39,881 nt of DNA from contig CACYME010000043.1 of assembly GCA_902775475.1 (NCBI GenBank), positions 1 to 39,881 on the forward strand, read 5' to 3'. A program made the translations under genes and the position numbers. Of the stretch, positions 1 to 8,294 are shown piece after piece (positions within the stretch are counted from its first letter, which is position 1; each line of letters opens with the position of its first letter). The DNA is from an uncultured Prevotellaceae bacterium (GTDB lineage: Bacteria > Bacteroidota > Bacteroidia > Bacteroidales > Bacteroidaceae). The notes under the pieces were generated by a model, which saw nothing but the letters and a program-made list of their open reading frames with translations, was not told the DNA's origin and did no database searches.

Positions 1-8
1 GGAGAAGT

Positions 9-153
9 CTATAGTAGCCCCCTCGGGGGCAGAAGGGGGGGCTTCTTCCTCGGGGGCAGAAGGGGGGGCTTCTTCCTCGGGGGCAGAAGGGGGGGCTTCT
101 TCCTCGGGGGCAGAAGGGGGGCTTCTTCCTCGGGGGCAGAAGGGGGGGCTTCG
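9..153. repeat. G-rich tandem repeat, five units of 26-27 bp
   Basis: A 27-bp unit beginning CCTCGGGGGCAGAAGG starts at 21, 48, 75, 102 and 128; the fourth unit is 26 bp because one G is missing from its G run. The units abut with no spacers. The lead-in from 9 (CTATAGTAG) plus the first unit matches the right inner arm of the compound palindrome at 10842-10876, so the array looks like an amplified fragment of that element. The homopolymeric G runs make copy number and run length prone to change. Confidence 0.9.
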
Positions 154-163
154 GGCTTGTTTT

Positions 164-188
164 TGCACACTCTGCGGGAGAGTGTGCA
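164..188. other. Stable hairpin
   Basis: A perfect 10-bp inverted repeat (TGCACACTCT / AGAGTGTGCA) flanks a 5-nt loop. On neither strand is it followed by a clear T run, so it is not a textbook intrinsic terminator. It could end transcription from genes left of the window or be part of the repeat region before the arabinose operon. Confidence 0.55.
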
Positions 189-342
189 GGGGTATACCTT
201 GGGTGTTTTCGGGGTGTGAAATCGCTGGAAACCCCAGTGTTTATACGTGTTGTTACAAAAGTTACAAAAGTTTCATTTCATTTTTGCTAATTACGCGTTG
301 TGCACAAATTTGCAGTCAACAGGAATATTTTTGGCAATAAAT

Positions 343-373
343 TTTGTGGATTCAGAAATAATGTGTAACTTTA
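343..373 (+). promoter_or_regulatory. Bacteroidetes-type promoter for the arabinose operon
   Basis: TTTG at 343-346 is followed after 19 nt by TAACTTTA at 366-373, a 7 of 8 match to the Bacteroidetes -7 box TAnnTTTG. The predicted start of transcription leaves about 45 nt of leader before the mutarotase ATG at 425. Confidence 0.55.
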
Positions 374-376
374 CAC
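363..376. promoter_or_regulatory. Palindrome over the -7 box, candidate AraR operator
   Basis: GTGTAA-CT-TTACAC is a perfect 6-2-6 inverted repeat that covers the proposed -7 box. Two further TTACA half-sites lie upstream in a 9-bp direct repeat (gttacaaaa twice, about 251-270). A repressor bound here would block RNA polymerase. Assignment to AraR is inference from position and the AraR gene three genes downstream. Confidence 0.4.
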
Positions 377-424
377 CCAAAATCTACTATACGACTAACA
401 ACTTCAATAAAAAAACCCAAAACA

Positions 425-1612
425 ATGAAAGCATTAAAAGGACTTTTGCTGGGTACCGGAGCCGTCATGGCACTGGCATTCACAGCATGCACCGGCCAGC
501 AGGCAGCGCCGCTGACCGCATCGGGACTGAACCCTGCACAGTTTGACACCATCGTGGGTGGCGACACCGTGAAGCTCTACACGCTGAAGGGCGACAAGGG
601 CATGGAGGTGTGCATCACCAACTTCGGCGGACGCGTCGTCTCGCTGATGGTGCCCGACAAAAACGACTCGCTCGTCGACGTGGTGCTGGGCTTCGACAAC
701 ATCGGCGACTACCTCACCCATGCCACCGACTACGGTTCAAGCGTAGGCCGCTATGCCAACCGCATCAACCTGGGACGCTTCACGCTGAACGACTCCACCT
801 ATCAGCTGACGCAGAACGACACGCACCCCGGCGACCGCAACCACTGCCTGCACGGCGGAGGCGCCACGGGATGGATGAACAAGGTGTACAAGGTGCTGGA
901 GGCCAGCGACAACACGCTGAAGCTGGAAATCAGCTCGCCCGACGGCGACAACGGGTTCCCCGGCAACGTGGTGGCCGTGACGACCTATAAGATTCTGAAC
1001 GGCAACACGCTCGACATCACCTGGGAGGCTACCACCGACCAGCCGACCATCATCAACCAGACGAACCACAACTACTACAACCTGAGCGGCGACCTGGAGA
1101 ACGCTGCCTACGACCAGGTGCTCTACGTGAACGCCGACTCGTTCACCGAGGCCGACGACAGCTACATGCCCACCGGCAGGATTCTCAGCGTGGAGGGCAC
1201 GCCCATGGACTTCCGCACACCGCATGCCGTCGGCGACAGCATCAAGTCGGAATACTACCAGACGAAGAACGCTCACGGCTACGACCACAACTGGTGCCTG
1301 AACACCTATAAGGACGGCAAGGGCGACGACACGCAGGTCTGCGCTTCGCTCTACAGCCCCCGCACCGGCATCTTCATGGAGATGTTTACCAACGAGCCGG
1401 GCGTGCAGGTCTACAGCGGCAACTTCCAGGGCGTTGGCGGCGAGGAGAACGTCGCACGCAAGCTGGGCAAGCACTATCCGCAGCACGTCAGCGTCTGCCT
1501 GGAGAGCCAGAAGTTCCCCGACAGCCCCAACCATCCCGAATGGGCCAGCCCCGTGGTGACGCCTGAGAAGCCTTACTACAGCCACGCTGCCTACAAGTTC
1601 AGCATCAAATAA
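425..1612 (+). CDS. galM: Aldose 1-epimerase (mutarotase), exported lipoprotein
   Basis: This 395-residue protein belongs to the GalM family, which interconverts the alpha and beta anomers of aldoses. The N-terminus has a charged start, a hydrophobic stretch and a lipobox ending FTAC at about residue 22, so it is probably a lipoprotein acting in the periplasm or at the outer membrane. Family motifs are visible: NHCLHGG near residue 140, NQTNHNYYNLSG with the catalytic His, and CLESQKFPDSPNHPEW with the catalytic Glu near the C-terminus. It is the first gene of the arabinose operon, 41 bp before the symporter gene, so it probably equilibrates arabinose anomers before uptake. The ATG is chosen because it gives a complete signal sequence. 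Confidence 0.93.
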   Translation: MKALKGLLLGTGAVMALAFTACTGQQAAPLTASGLNPAQFDTIVGGDTVKLYTLKGDKGMEVCITNFGGRVVSLMVPDKNDSLVDVVLGFDNIGDYLTHATDYGSSVGRYANRINLGRFTLNDSTYQLTQNDTHPGDRNHCLHGGGATGWMNKVYKVLEASDNTLKLEISSPDGDNGFPGNVVAVTTYKILNGNTLDITWEATTDQPTIINQTNHNYYNLSGDLENAAYDQVLYVNADSFTEADDSYMPTGRILSVEGTPMDFRTPHAVGDSIKSEYYQTKNAHGYDHNWCLNTYKDGKGDDTQVCASLYSPRTGIFMEMFTNEPGVQVYSGNFQGVGGEENVARKLGKHYPQHVSVCLESQKFPDSPNHPEWASPVVTPEKPYYSHAAYKFSIK

Positions 1613-1653
1613 ACTTTTAATAAACGCATAAACTGCAAAAAACAACTATCATC

Positions 1654-3399
1654 ATGAACTGGAGTTCACATGAATTTATCTGGCTTGACTGGGCTGTTCT
1701 GGCCTTGGGCCTGTTAGGAGTGGTGGCAGCCGTGTGGTACGCCATCTGGAAAGACAAGAAAGCCCAGCAGGGCGAAGACTCGTCGGCTTATCTCTTCGGT
1801 AAGGGTGAGCCGTGGTACGTAATCGGTATGGCCATCTTTGCCGCCAACATCGGCTCGGAGCACCTCGTGGGTCTGGCCGGTACGGGTGCCAAGGACGGCG
1901 TGGGCATGGCCCACTGGGAGATGCAGGGCTGGATGATCCTCATCCTCGGCTGGCTGTTCGTCCCCTTCTATCAGCTGCTCATCAACAAGATGGGCAAGAT
2001 CATCACCATGCCCGACTTCCTGAAGTTCCGCTACACGAAGCGCACGGGTTCCTGGCTCTCCATCATCACGCTCGTGGCCTACGTGCTGACGAAGGTGTCA
2101 GTGACGGCATTTACCGGTGGTATCTTCTTCCAGTACCTGCTTGGCATTCCCTTCTGGTACGGTGCCATCGGCCTGATTGCCATCACCGCCGTGTTCACCG
2201 TGTTTGGCGGCATGAAGGGCGTGATGACGCTGTCAACCATTCAGACGCCTATCCTCATCATCGGCTCGTTCCTCGTGCTGTTCCTGGGTCTCTCCGCCCT
2301 TGGCGGTGGCAGCATCAGCCAGGGATGGACAACCATGATGGACGTATGTAACGCAGCCCACGACGGCTATGGCACTACCCACATGTTCCACACCGACCCG
2401 GGCGACCCGATGTATCCGCAGTTCCCGGGCTACGTGGTGTTCCTCGGAGCCTCCATCATCGGTTTCTGGTACTGGTGTACTGACCAGCACATCGTTCAGC
2501 GTGTGCTCGGCCAGCGTCCCGGCGAAGACAACAAGGAAGTGATGAAGCGTGCACGCCGTGGCACCATCGCTGCTGGTTTCTTCAAGATTCTGCCTTGCTT
2601 CATGTTCCTCATCCCTGGTATGATTGCCTACGCCCTGTCACAGAATCCTGACAGCGGCATCGTCATGGATATTCACGACCACAACTCTACCGACGGTGCT
2701 TTCGCCATGATGGTGAAGAACATCCTGCCTGCCGGTATCAAGGGCATCGTGACCATCGGCTTCGTCTGCGCCCTGGTGGCTTCGCTGGCTGCCTTCTTCA
2801 ACAGCTGCGCAACGCTGTTCACCGAGGACTTCTACAAGCCGATGAAGAAGGGTAAGAGCGAGGCCCACTACGTGTTTGTAGGCCGTACTGCAACGGTCGT
2901 TGTTGTGCTGCTGGGTCTGGCCTGGATGCCTATCATGATGAACATGGGCAACCTCTACAGCTACCTGCAGGACATCCAGTCGCTCATCGCTCCGGCCATG
3001 GTGGCCGTCTTCACGCTGGGTATCTTCTCGAAGAAGATTACCCCGAAGGCTGGTGAATGGGGCCTCATCGGCGGTTTCGTCATCGGTATGATCCGCCTGC
3101 TGACCAACGTGCTGACCGAGTCGGGCCATGCCAACATGACGGGCTGGTTCTGGGAGAACACCACGTGGTTCTGGCAGACCAACTGGCTCATCTTCGAGTG
3201 CTGGCTGCTGGTGTTCATCATCCTCCTCATGGTGGTGGTGAGCTACTTCACTCCCGCTCCTTCGAAGGCTCAGGTCGATGCCATCACCTTCAGCAGCGAC
3301 TTCAAGAAGTCTATCAAGGAGAGCTGGAACGTATGGGACATCGTGGGCACGCTCGTAGTGATTGGACTCTGCGCTTGCTTCTACGCTTACTTCTGGTAA
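1654..3399 (+). CDS. Sodium/solute symporter (SSS family), probable L-arabinose importer
   Basis: A 581-residue inner-membrane protein with many hydrophobic helices and SGLT-type motifs: a GMAIFAANIGSEHLVGLAG stretch in the first core helix and GFWYWCTDQHIVQRVLG around residue 275. SSS proteins use the Na+ gradient to take up sugars, amino acids or acids. Position between the mutarotase and the arabinose regulator and enzymes points to L-arabinose as substrate, similar to the arabinose permease in the Bacteroides thetaiotaomicron arabinose locus. The gene ends 6 bp before araR, so they are very likely cotranscribed. Substrate is inferred from context only. Confidence 0.9.
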   Translation: MNWSSHEFIWLDWAVLALGLLGVVAAVWYAIWKDKKAQQGEDSSAYLFGKGEPWYVIGMAIFAANIGSEHLVGLAGTGAKDGVGMAHWEMQGWMILILGWLFVPFYQLLINKMGKIITMPDFLKFRYTKRTGSWLSIITLVAYVLTKVSVTAFTGGIFFQYLLGIPFWYGAIGLIAITAVFTVFGGMKGVMTLSTIQTPILIIGSFLVLFLGLSALGGGSISQGWTTMMDVCNAAHDGYGTTHMFHTDPGDPMYPQFPGYVVFLGASIIGFWYWCTDQHIVQRVLGQRPGEDNKEVMKRARRGTIAAGFFKILPCFMFLIPGMIAYALSQNPDSGIVMDIHDHNSTDGAFAMMVKNILPAGIKGIVTIGFVCALVASLAAFFNSCATLFTEDFYKPMKKGKSEAHYVFVGRTATVVVVLLGLAWMPIMMNMGNLYSYLQDIQSLIAPAMVAVFTLGIFSKKITPKAGEWGLIGGFVIGMIRLLTNVLTESGHANMTGWFWENTTWFWQTNWLIFECWLLVFIILLMVVVSYFTPAPSKAQVDAITFSSDFKKSIKESWNVWDIVGTLVVIGLCACFYAYFW

Positions 3400-3405
3400 A
3401 CAATA

Positions 3406-4080
3406 ATGACGTACTACAGCGAACACGCGAAAGTCTGGGTGTCGGTCGACGTCATCATCTTCGGCTTCGATGAAGGCAAGCTGAAGGTGCTCATCGGCCG
3501 GCGGCAGATGGACCCCGGACGCGGCGAATGGAGCCTCTACGGAGGCTTCGTCGCCGCCAACGAGGGCATTGACGAGTGCGCCTCAAGGACACTGAAGGAA
3601 CTCACGGGCCTGCGGAACCTGTACATGCGCCAGGTGGGAGCCTTCGGCAGCGTTGACCGCGACCCCGGAGAGCGTGTCGTATCCATTGCCTACTATGCGC
3701 TCATCAACGTCAAGGACTACGATGAGAAGTTGCGGAAGGAGCATCAGGCGGAATGGGTCGACATCAACCAGCTTCCCCCACTCTACTCTGACCACAACGA
3801 GATGGTACGCCAGGCTCAGCGGAGGATGCGCCAGAAGATGCGCACCGAGCCCATCGGATTCCGCCTGCTGCCCGACCTGTTCACGCTCACGCAGCTGCAA
3901 CGGCTCTACGAGGCCGTGGGCGGGCAGGAAATCGACAAGCGCAACTTCCGCAAGCGCATCAAGGAGATGGGTTTCATCGAGAAGACGGAACTCATCGACA
4001 AGCTATCGTCAAAACGCGGAGCTGCACTTTATCGTTTCAACAAAAGAGTCTATAACGAAGACCCGAACTTTAAACTATAA
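3406..4080 (+). CDS. araR: Nudix-type transcriptional regulator of arabinose genes (AraR-like)
   Basis: This 224-residue protein has an N-terminal Nudix fold (about residues 8-140) and a C-terminal winged-helix region (about 150-215). The Nudix box at residues 47-69 is degenerate: RTLKELTG replaces the catalytic REUxEExG, so two key acidic residues are lost and hydrolase activity is unlikely. This is the arrangement of the AraR/NrtR-like regulators, where the Nudix domain senses a small molecule. In Bacteroides thetaiotaomicron an AraR of this type controls arabinose genes and binds arabinose. Here it sits between the symporter and araD (3-nt gap), so it probably autoregulates the operon. Confidence 0.87.
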   Translation: MTYYSEHAKVWVSVDVIIFGFDEGKLKVLIGRRQMDPGRGEWSLYGGFVAANEGIDECASRTLKELTGLRNLYMRQVGAFGSVDRDPGERVVSIAYYALINVKDYDEKLRKEHQAEWVDINQLPPLYSDHNEMVRQAQRRMRQKMRTEPIGFRLLPDLFTLTQLQRLYEAVGGQEIDKRNFRKRIKEMGFIEKTELIDKLSSKRGAALYRFNKRVYNEDPNFKL

Positions 4081-4083
4081 GCT

Positions 4084-4794
4084 ATGTTAGAAGAACTGAA
4101 ACAAAAAGTATTCAAGGCCAATCTCGACCTCGTGAAGCAGGGACTGGTCATCTTCACCTGGGGCAACGTCTCAGGCATCGACCGCGAGAAAGGTCTCGTG
4201 GTCATCAAGCCCTCGGGCGTCAGCTACGACGAGATGAAGGCCGAGGACATGGTGGTCGTTGACCTGGAGACAGGCAAGGTGGTAGAAGGCGACCTGAACC
4301 CTTCGAGCGACACGCCCACACATCTTATATTATATAAGGCATTCCCCAACATCCAGGGCGTGGTGCACACCCACTCCACCTACGCCACGGCATTCGCTCA
4401 GGCCGGCCGCGACATTCCCAACATCGGCACGACGCATGCAGACTACTTCTACAAGGACATTCCCTGCACACGCGACATGACGAAGGAGGAGGTGGAAGGA
4501 CAGTATGAGCTGGAGACGGGCAACGTCATCGTGGACGAAATCCTGAACATCCGCAAGATCAACCCCGACCACACGCCCGCCGTGCTGGTGAAGAACCACG
4601 GCCCGTTCTCGTGGGGAACCTCGCCCGACAACGCCGTCTACAACGCCAAGGTGATGGAGCAGTGCGCCAAGATGGCCTTCGTGGCCCTCTCGGTGAACCC
4701 CAACCTGACGATGAACCCGCTGCTCGTCGAGAAGCACTACAGCCGCAAGCACGGCCCCAACGCCTACTACGGCCAGAAAGGTCAGAAACACTAA
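4084..4794 (+). CDS. araD: L-ribulose-5-phosphate 4-epimerase
   Basis: A 236-residue class II aldolase/epimerase. It converts L-ribulose-5-phosphate to D-xylulose-5-phosphate, the last step of the arabinose pathway before the pentose phosphate pathway. Visible family features are [19 protein letters not shown], the metal-binding pair in HTHSTYAT (His95 and His97), and a later His in KNHGPFSWG near residue 170. The length agrees with the E. coli enzyme (231 residues). The start is 3 nt after the araR stop. The stop codon lies inside the first arm of a set of inverted repeats that separates it from araA. Confidence 0.95.
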   Translation: MLEELKQKVFKANLDLVKQGLVIFTWGNVSGIDREKGLVVIKPSGVSYDEMKAEDMVVVDLETGKVVEGDLNPSSDTPTHLILYKAFPNIQGVVHTHSTYATAFAQAGRDIPNIGTTHADYFYKDIPCTRDMTKEEVEGQYELETGNVIVDEILNIRKINPDHTPAVLVKNHGPFSWGTSPDNAVYNAKVMEQCAKMAFVALSVNPNLTMNPLLVEKHYSRKHGPNAYYGQKGQKH

Positions 4795-4877
4795 TTATGA
4801 GAAAAAGTTTTCACTAATTGTGAGTACCATATCTCTCATAATTAGTGAAAAAAAGTTTCTCCCAATTAGTGAAAAAG
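4789..4877 (+). promoter_or_regulatory. Nested inverted repeats between araD and araA
   Basis: Arms A (4789-4801, CACTAATTATGAG) and B (4812-4824, CACTAATTGTGAG) are both complementary to arm C (4835-4847, CTCATAATTAGTG). A fourth partial copy, AATTAGTGAAAAA, starts at 4864. Pairing B with C extends to about 17 bp with flanking T4/A4; pairing A with C is perfect but would bury the araD stop. The two hairpins are mutually exclusive, as in an attenuator or an RNA-processing site that tunes araA relative to araD. The function is inference. Confidence 0.6.
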
Positions 4878-4923
4878 AAAACAATAGTATTTATTTACCA
4901 ATTAATTAAAAAACATTTGTATT

Positions 4924-6462
4924 ATGAAAGCATTTGAGAATTTGGAACTTTGGTGGGTAACTGGTGCACAGCTCCTGTATGGTGGCGACGCCGTGGTTGC
5001 AGTTGACGGACACTCGAAGGAGATGGTCGAGGGCTTGAACGCCAGCGGCAACATCCCCGTGAAGATAGTCTATAAGGGTACGGCCAACAGCTCGAAGGAA
5101 GTGGAACAGGTGATGCTCGCCGCCAACAACGAGGAGAAGTGTATCGGTATCATCACCTGGATGCACACCTTCTCGCCCGCCAAGATGTGGATCAAGGGTC
5201 TGCAGGCACTGAAGAAGCCCATGCTGCACTTCCACACACAGTATAACGCCGAGATTCCCTGGGAGACCATGGACATGGACTTCATGAACCTGAACCAGAG
5301 CGCCCACGGCGACATCGAGTTCGGACACATCTGCACCCGCATGCGCGTTCCCCGCAAGGTGGTCTGCGGCTACTGGAAGGACGAGCAGGCTCAGAAGCAG
5401 ATTGCCGTGTGGGCTCGCGTGGCTGCCGGCGTGGCCGACGCTCACAACGTGCGCTGCCTGATGTTCGGTATGAACATGAACAACGTGGCCGTGACCGACG
5501 GCGACCGTGTGGAGTTCGAGCAGCGTCTGGGCTATCACGTGGACTACTACCCCGTCAGCTCGCTGATGGACTATTTCAAGAAGGTAACCGATGCCGAGGC
5601 CGACGAGCTGGTGGAGGAGTACAAGAAGCTCTACACCATCAAAATCGACGAGAGCGGCGAGGAGGTCTACTGGCAGAAGGTTCACAACGCCGCCAAGGCC
5701 GAGATTGCCCTGCGCCGCGTGCTGAAGGACGAGGGCGCTACCGCCTTCACCACCAACTTCGACGACCTGGGCGATGCCGACATCGACGCTCCCGACTTCT
5801 GCGGCTTCGACCAGATTCCCGGTCTGGCTTCGCAGCGCCTCATGGAAGAGGGCTACGGCTTCGGCGCCGAGGGCGACTGGAAGACAGCTTGCCTCTACCG
5901 CACGCTGTGGGTCATCTCGCAGGGACTGCCCACGGGTTGCTCGTTCCTCGAGGACTACACGCTGAACTTCGCTGGCGACCGCTCCAGCTGCCTGCAGAGC
6001 CACATGCTCGAGGTCTGCCCTCTCATCGCCGTTGATAAACCCAAGCTCGAGGTCCACTTCCTCGGCATCGGCATCCGCAAGCAGCAGACCGCCCGCCTCG
6101 TCTTCACCTCGAAGACTGGCCGTGGCATCAAGGCCACCGTCGTTGACCTGGGCAACCGCTTCCGCCTCATCTCGCAGGAAGTGGAGTGCATCGAGCCGAA
6201 GCCCATGCCCAACCTGCCCGTGGCCAGCGCCCTCTGGGTGCCACAGCCCACGTTCGAGATTGGTGCCGGAGCATGGATCCTCGCCGGAGGCACGCACCAC
6301 TCAGCCTTCTCCTACGACATCACCGAGGAGTACTGGGAGGACTTCGCCGAGATGCTGGGCATCGAGTATGTCAAGATCAACAAGGACACGAAGACCTACG
6401 ACTTCAAGCAGACGCTGCGCAACAACGAGGTCTACTTCATGCTGAACAAGGCTCTCCGCTAA
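4924..6462 (+). CDS. araA: L-arabinose isomerase
   Basis: A 512-residue cytoplasmic enzyme converting L-arabinose to L-ribulose, using a divalent metal. It starts with the typical ENLELWWVTGAQLLYG. Metal and active-site segments are visible: EEGYGFGAEGDW (acidic ligands), SHMLEVCP (His) and GGTHHSAFS (His). Length is close to the E. coli protein (500). It follows araD after a 129-bp gap filled by inverted repeats and an AT-rich leader, and precedes the kinase gene by 24 bp. Confidence 0.97.
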   Translation: MKAFENLELWWVTGAQLLYGGDAVVAVDGHSKEMVEGLNASGNIPVKIVYKGTANSSKEVEQVMLAANNEEKCIGIITWMHTFSPAKMWIKGLQALKKPMLHFHTQYNAEIPWETMDMDFMNLNQSAHGDIEFGHICTRMRVPRKVVCGYWKDEQAQKQIAVWARVAAGVADAHNVRCLMFGMNMNNVAVTDGDRVEFEQRLGYHVDYYPVSSLMDYFKKVTDAEADELVEEYKKLYTIKIDESGEEVYWQKVHNAAKAEIALRRVLKDEGATAFTTNFDDLGDADIDAPDFCGFDQIPGLASQRLMEEGYGFGAEGDWKTACLYRTLWVISQGLPTGCSFLEDYTLNFAGDRSSCLQSHMLEVCPLIAVDKPKLEVHFLGIGIRKQQTARLVFTSKTGRGIKATVVDLGNRFRLISQEVECIEPKPMPNLPVASALWVPQPTFEIGAGAWILAGGTHHSAFSYDITEEYWEDFAEMLGIEYVKINKDTKTYDFKQTLRNNEVYFMLNKALR

Positions 6463-6486
6463 TACTAACTCATAATTATAGCAATT

Positions 6487-8079
6487 ATGACTGCCAAGCA
6501 AACAATTGAATCAGGCAAAGCCATTCTCGGTATAGAGTTTGGTTCCACCCGCATCAAGGCCGTGCTCATCGACGAGCAGAACAAGCCCATCGCCCAGGGG
6601 AGTCACGAGTGGGAGAACCAGCTCGTCGACGGCCTGTGGACCTACTCGACCGAAGCCATCTGGTACGGCCTGCAGGACTGCTACGCCGACCTGCGCAAGG
6701 ACGTGATGAAGCAGTACGACTGCGAGATTGAGGCACTGGCCGCCATCGGCTTCTCGGCCATGATGCACGGCTACATGGCCTTCAACAAGGAGCAGCAGAT
6801 TCTGGTACCCTTCCGCACCTGGCGCAACACCAACACGGGCAAGGCCGCCGCTGAACTGTCGAAGCTCTTCAACTACAACATTCCCCTGCGCTGGAGCATC
6901 AGCCATCTGTATGAGGCCATCCTCGACAACGAGGAGCACGTCGGCGACATCAAGTATCTGACCACCCTCGCCGGCTATGTTCACTGGCAGGTGACGGGTC
7001 AGTTCGTCCTCGGCGTAGGCGACGCCTCGGGCATGATTCCCGTTGACCCCGCCACGAAGACCTACGATGCCGACATGGTGCGCATGTTCGACGAGCTCAT
7101 CGCTCCCCGTGGCTTCTCGTGGAAGCTGCTCGACATCCTGCCGAAGTCACTGAACGCTGGCGAGAACGCCGGATTCCTGACGCCTGAGGGTGCCAAGAAG
7201 CTCGACGTCAGCGGACACCTGAAGGCTGGCATCCCCGTCTGTCCTCCCGAGGGCGACGCCGGCACCGGCATGGTGGCCACCAACGCCGTGAAGCAGCGCA
7301 CGGGCAACGTCTCTGCCGGCACTTCGTCGTTCTCGATGATTGTGCTCGAGAAGCCCCTGTCGAAGCCCTACGAGCCCATCGACCTGGTCACCACGCCCGA
7401 CGGTTCGCTCGTGGCTATGGTACACTGCAACAACTGCACCAGCGACATCAACGCCTGGGTAGGACTCTTTAAGGAGTATCAGCAGCTGCTCGGTGTGCCC
7501 GTCGACATGAACGAGCTCTATGGCAAGCTGTTTAACAAGGCCCTCGAGGGCGACGCCGACTGCGGTGGTCTGATGGCCTACAACTACGTCAGCGGCGAGC
7601 CTGTCACCGGTCTCAGCGAAGGTCGCCCCATGTTTGTCCGCTCGGCTAACGACAAATTCAATCTGGCTAACTTCATGCGTGCTCACCTCTATGGTGCCAT
7701 CGGCGTACTGAAGATTGGAAACGACATCCTGCTGAAGGAGGAGAACGTCAAGGTGGACCGCATCACAGGCCACGGTGGCTACTTCAAGACCGCCGGCGTG
7801 GGCCAGCGCATGCTCGCTGCCGCCCTCAACTCGCCCATCAGCGTCATGGAGACGGCTGGCGAAGGTGGTGCATGGGGCATCGCCCTGCTGGCTGGCTTCA
7901 TGGTGTGCAACCCACAGAAGCTCTCGCTCGCCGACTATCTGGAGAATGTCGTCTTCGCTGGCAACACCGGCGTCAGCATTGCGCCCACGCCAGAAGATGT
8001 GGCTGGCTTCAACCGCTACATCGAGAACTACAAGAGCTGCCTCCCCGTGGAGCAGTGCGCCGTAGACAACAAGAAGTAA
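6487..8079 (+). CDS. araB: FGGY-family carbohydrate kinase, probable L-ribulokinase
   Basis: A 530-residue FGGY kinase. The N-terminal ATPase-type motif ILGIEFGSTRIKAVLID and the C-terminal GHGGYFKTAGVGQRML with AGEGGAWGIALL are visible, and the length is right for the family. By context it phosphorylates L-ribulose to L-ribulose-5-phosphate, linking AraA to AraD. FGGY kinases for xylulose, gluconate or glycerol look similar, so the substrate rests on the operon. It is the last gene before the terminator at 8100-8141. Confidence 0.9.
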   Translation: MTAKQTIESGKAILGIEFGSTRIKAVLIDEQNKPIAQGSHEWENQLVDGLWTYSTEAIWYGLQDCYADLRKDVMKQYDCEIEALAAIGFSAMMHGYMAFNKEQQILVPFRTWRNTNTGKAAAELSKLFNYNIPLRWSISHLYEAILDNEEHVGDIKYLTTLAGYVHWQVTGQFVLGVGDASGMIPVDPATKTYDADMVRMFDELIAPRGFSWKLLDILPKSLNAGENAGFLTPEGAKKLDVSGHLKAGIPVCPPEGDAGTGMVATNAVKQRTGNVSAGTSSFSMIVLEKPLSKPYEPIDLVTTPDGSLVAMVHCNNCTSDINAWVGLFKEYQQLLGVPVDMNELYGKLFNKALEGDADCGGLMAYNYVSGEPVTGLSEGRPMFVRSANDKFNLANFMRAHLYGAIGVLKIGNDILLKEENVKVDRITGHGGYFKTAGVGQRMLAAALNSPISVMETAGEGGAWGIALLAGFMVCNPQKLSLADYLENVVFAGNTGVSIAPTPEDVAGFNRYIENYKSCLPVEQCAVDNKK

Positions 8080-8099
8080 ACAGATTCCATCTTTTCATC

Positions 8100-8141
8100 A
8101 AAAAGTGGGCTGCACTAATCAGTGAGTGCGGCCCCCTTTTT
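8100..8141. terminator. Rho-independent terminator after araB, probably bidirectional
   Basis: GGGCTGCACT and AGTGCGGCCC form a 10-bp stem with one G-T wobble around an 8-nt loop; it is preceded by AAAAAGT and followed by CCCTTTTTAT. It closes the arabinose operon 20 bp after the araB stop. Confidence 0.85.
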
Positions 8142-8259
8142 ATTTCGTCTATCGGCCATATCCTTCTGGTCTATCGGCCAAATACAAATCGAAACGAACG
8201 CTTTTCCGCAGCAAACCAAGCCTTCATTCGGACAAAGCAAAAGAAAAATGCCCTTTTCC

Positions 8260-8290
8260 TTTGCTCTTCAAGCGTTTTTTCGTACCTTTG
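8260..8290 (+). promoter_or_regulatory. Consensus Bacteroidetes promoter of rlmN
   Basis: TTTG at 8260-8263, a 19-nt spacer, then a perfect -7 box TACCTTTG at 8283-8290. Only four bases separate the box from the ATG at 8295, so the transcript should be leaderless or nearly so. Confidence 0.8.
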
Positions 8291-8294
8291 CAGC

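Noticed and set aside
9-153. CRISPR array
   Set aside because: The units abut without unique spacers and no cas gene is present.
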